This document shows positions 22,436 through 22,470 of a stretch of 22,470 nucleotides of DNA, in pieces. Source of the DNA: JBJELF01 sp051879015 (GTDB lineage Bacteria; Bacillota; Clostridia; Lachnospirales; Lachnospiraceae). The stretch is taken from positions 1 to 22,470 of the forward strand of contig JBJELF010000037.1 of NCBI GenBank assembly GCA_051879015.1. Direction: 5' to 3'. The translations under genes and the position numbers were made by a program. Each line of letters starts with the position of its first letter. Within the stretch, counting starts at the first letter, position 1. The notes under the pieces are model-generated. The model had not been told where the DNA came from, did no database searches, and saw only the letters and a program-made list of their open reading frames with translations.

Positions 22436-22470
22436 TATCTGCGGGTGGTTATAATAGTTGTGGCGAAAAA

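Overview
The window comes from a low-GC anaerobic Firmicute, most likely a clostridial gut-type bacterium (Lachnospiraceae-like). This rests on the gene content (YlxM-Ffh-S16-KhpA-RimM-TrmD order, strong AGGAGG ribosome sites, many [4Fe-4S] enzymes) and not on a database match. It is draft sequence: a run of exactly 100 N at 18522-18621 joins two contigs.

Region 1 (1-5494) is a translation and secretion block: ylxM, ffh, rpsP, khpA, rimM and trmD, then a separate infC-rpmI-rplT operon with its own promoter, a structured leader, a leader terminator and an apparent AUU start for IF3. rplS, which often follows trmD, is absent here.

Region 2 (5692-8409) is an accessory stretch beginning at tRNA-Arg(TCT): an orphan McrC-like nuclease without McrB, a Tpt1/KptA RNA 2'-phosphotransferase and a YwaF-like membrane protein. 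A palindromic repeat lies before the Tpt1 gene, and a second copy lies inside the operon of region 3.

Region 3 (8485-17387) is the most interesting part: nine same-strand genes in the order hdrB-hdrC-hdrA-flxD-flxC-flxB-flxA, then a FrdB-like iron-sulfur protein and a FrdA/NadB-like flavoprotein. The first seven look like the flavin-bifurcating NADH dehydrogenase/heterodisulfide-reductase complex known from Desulfovibrio (FlxABCD-HdrABC). The last two look like a soluble fumarate-reductase or thiol:fumarate-reductase module. Together they suggest a soluble route from NADH, through an electron-bifurcating flavin in HdrA, to ferredoxin and to an organic acceptor such as fumarate or another enoate. 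The real acceptor cannot be told from sequence.

Region 4 (17420-22435) holds a YoaK/DUF1275 membrane protein with its own promoter, a tRNA-Glu(CTC) cluster broken by the assembly gap, a minus-strand ABC-class ATPase of the COG3044 type, and a divergently transcribed ABC exporter half-transporter.
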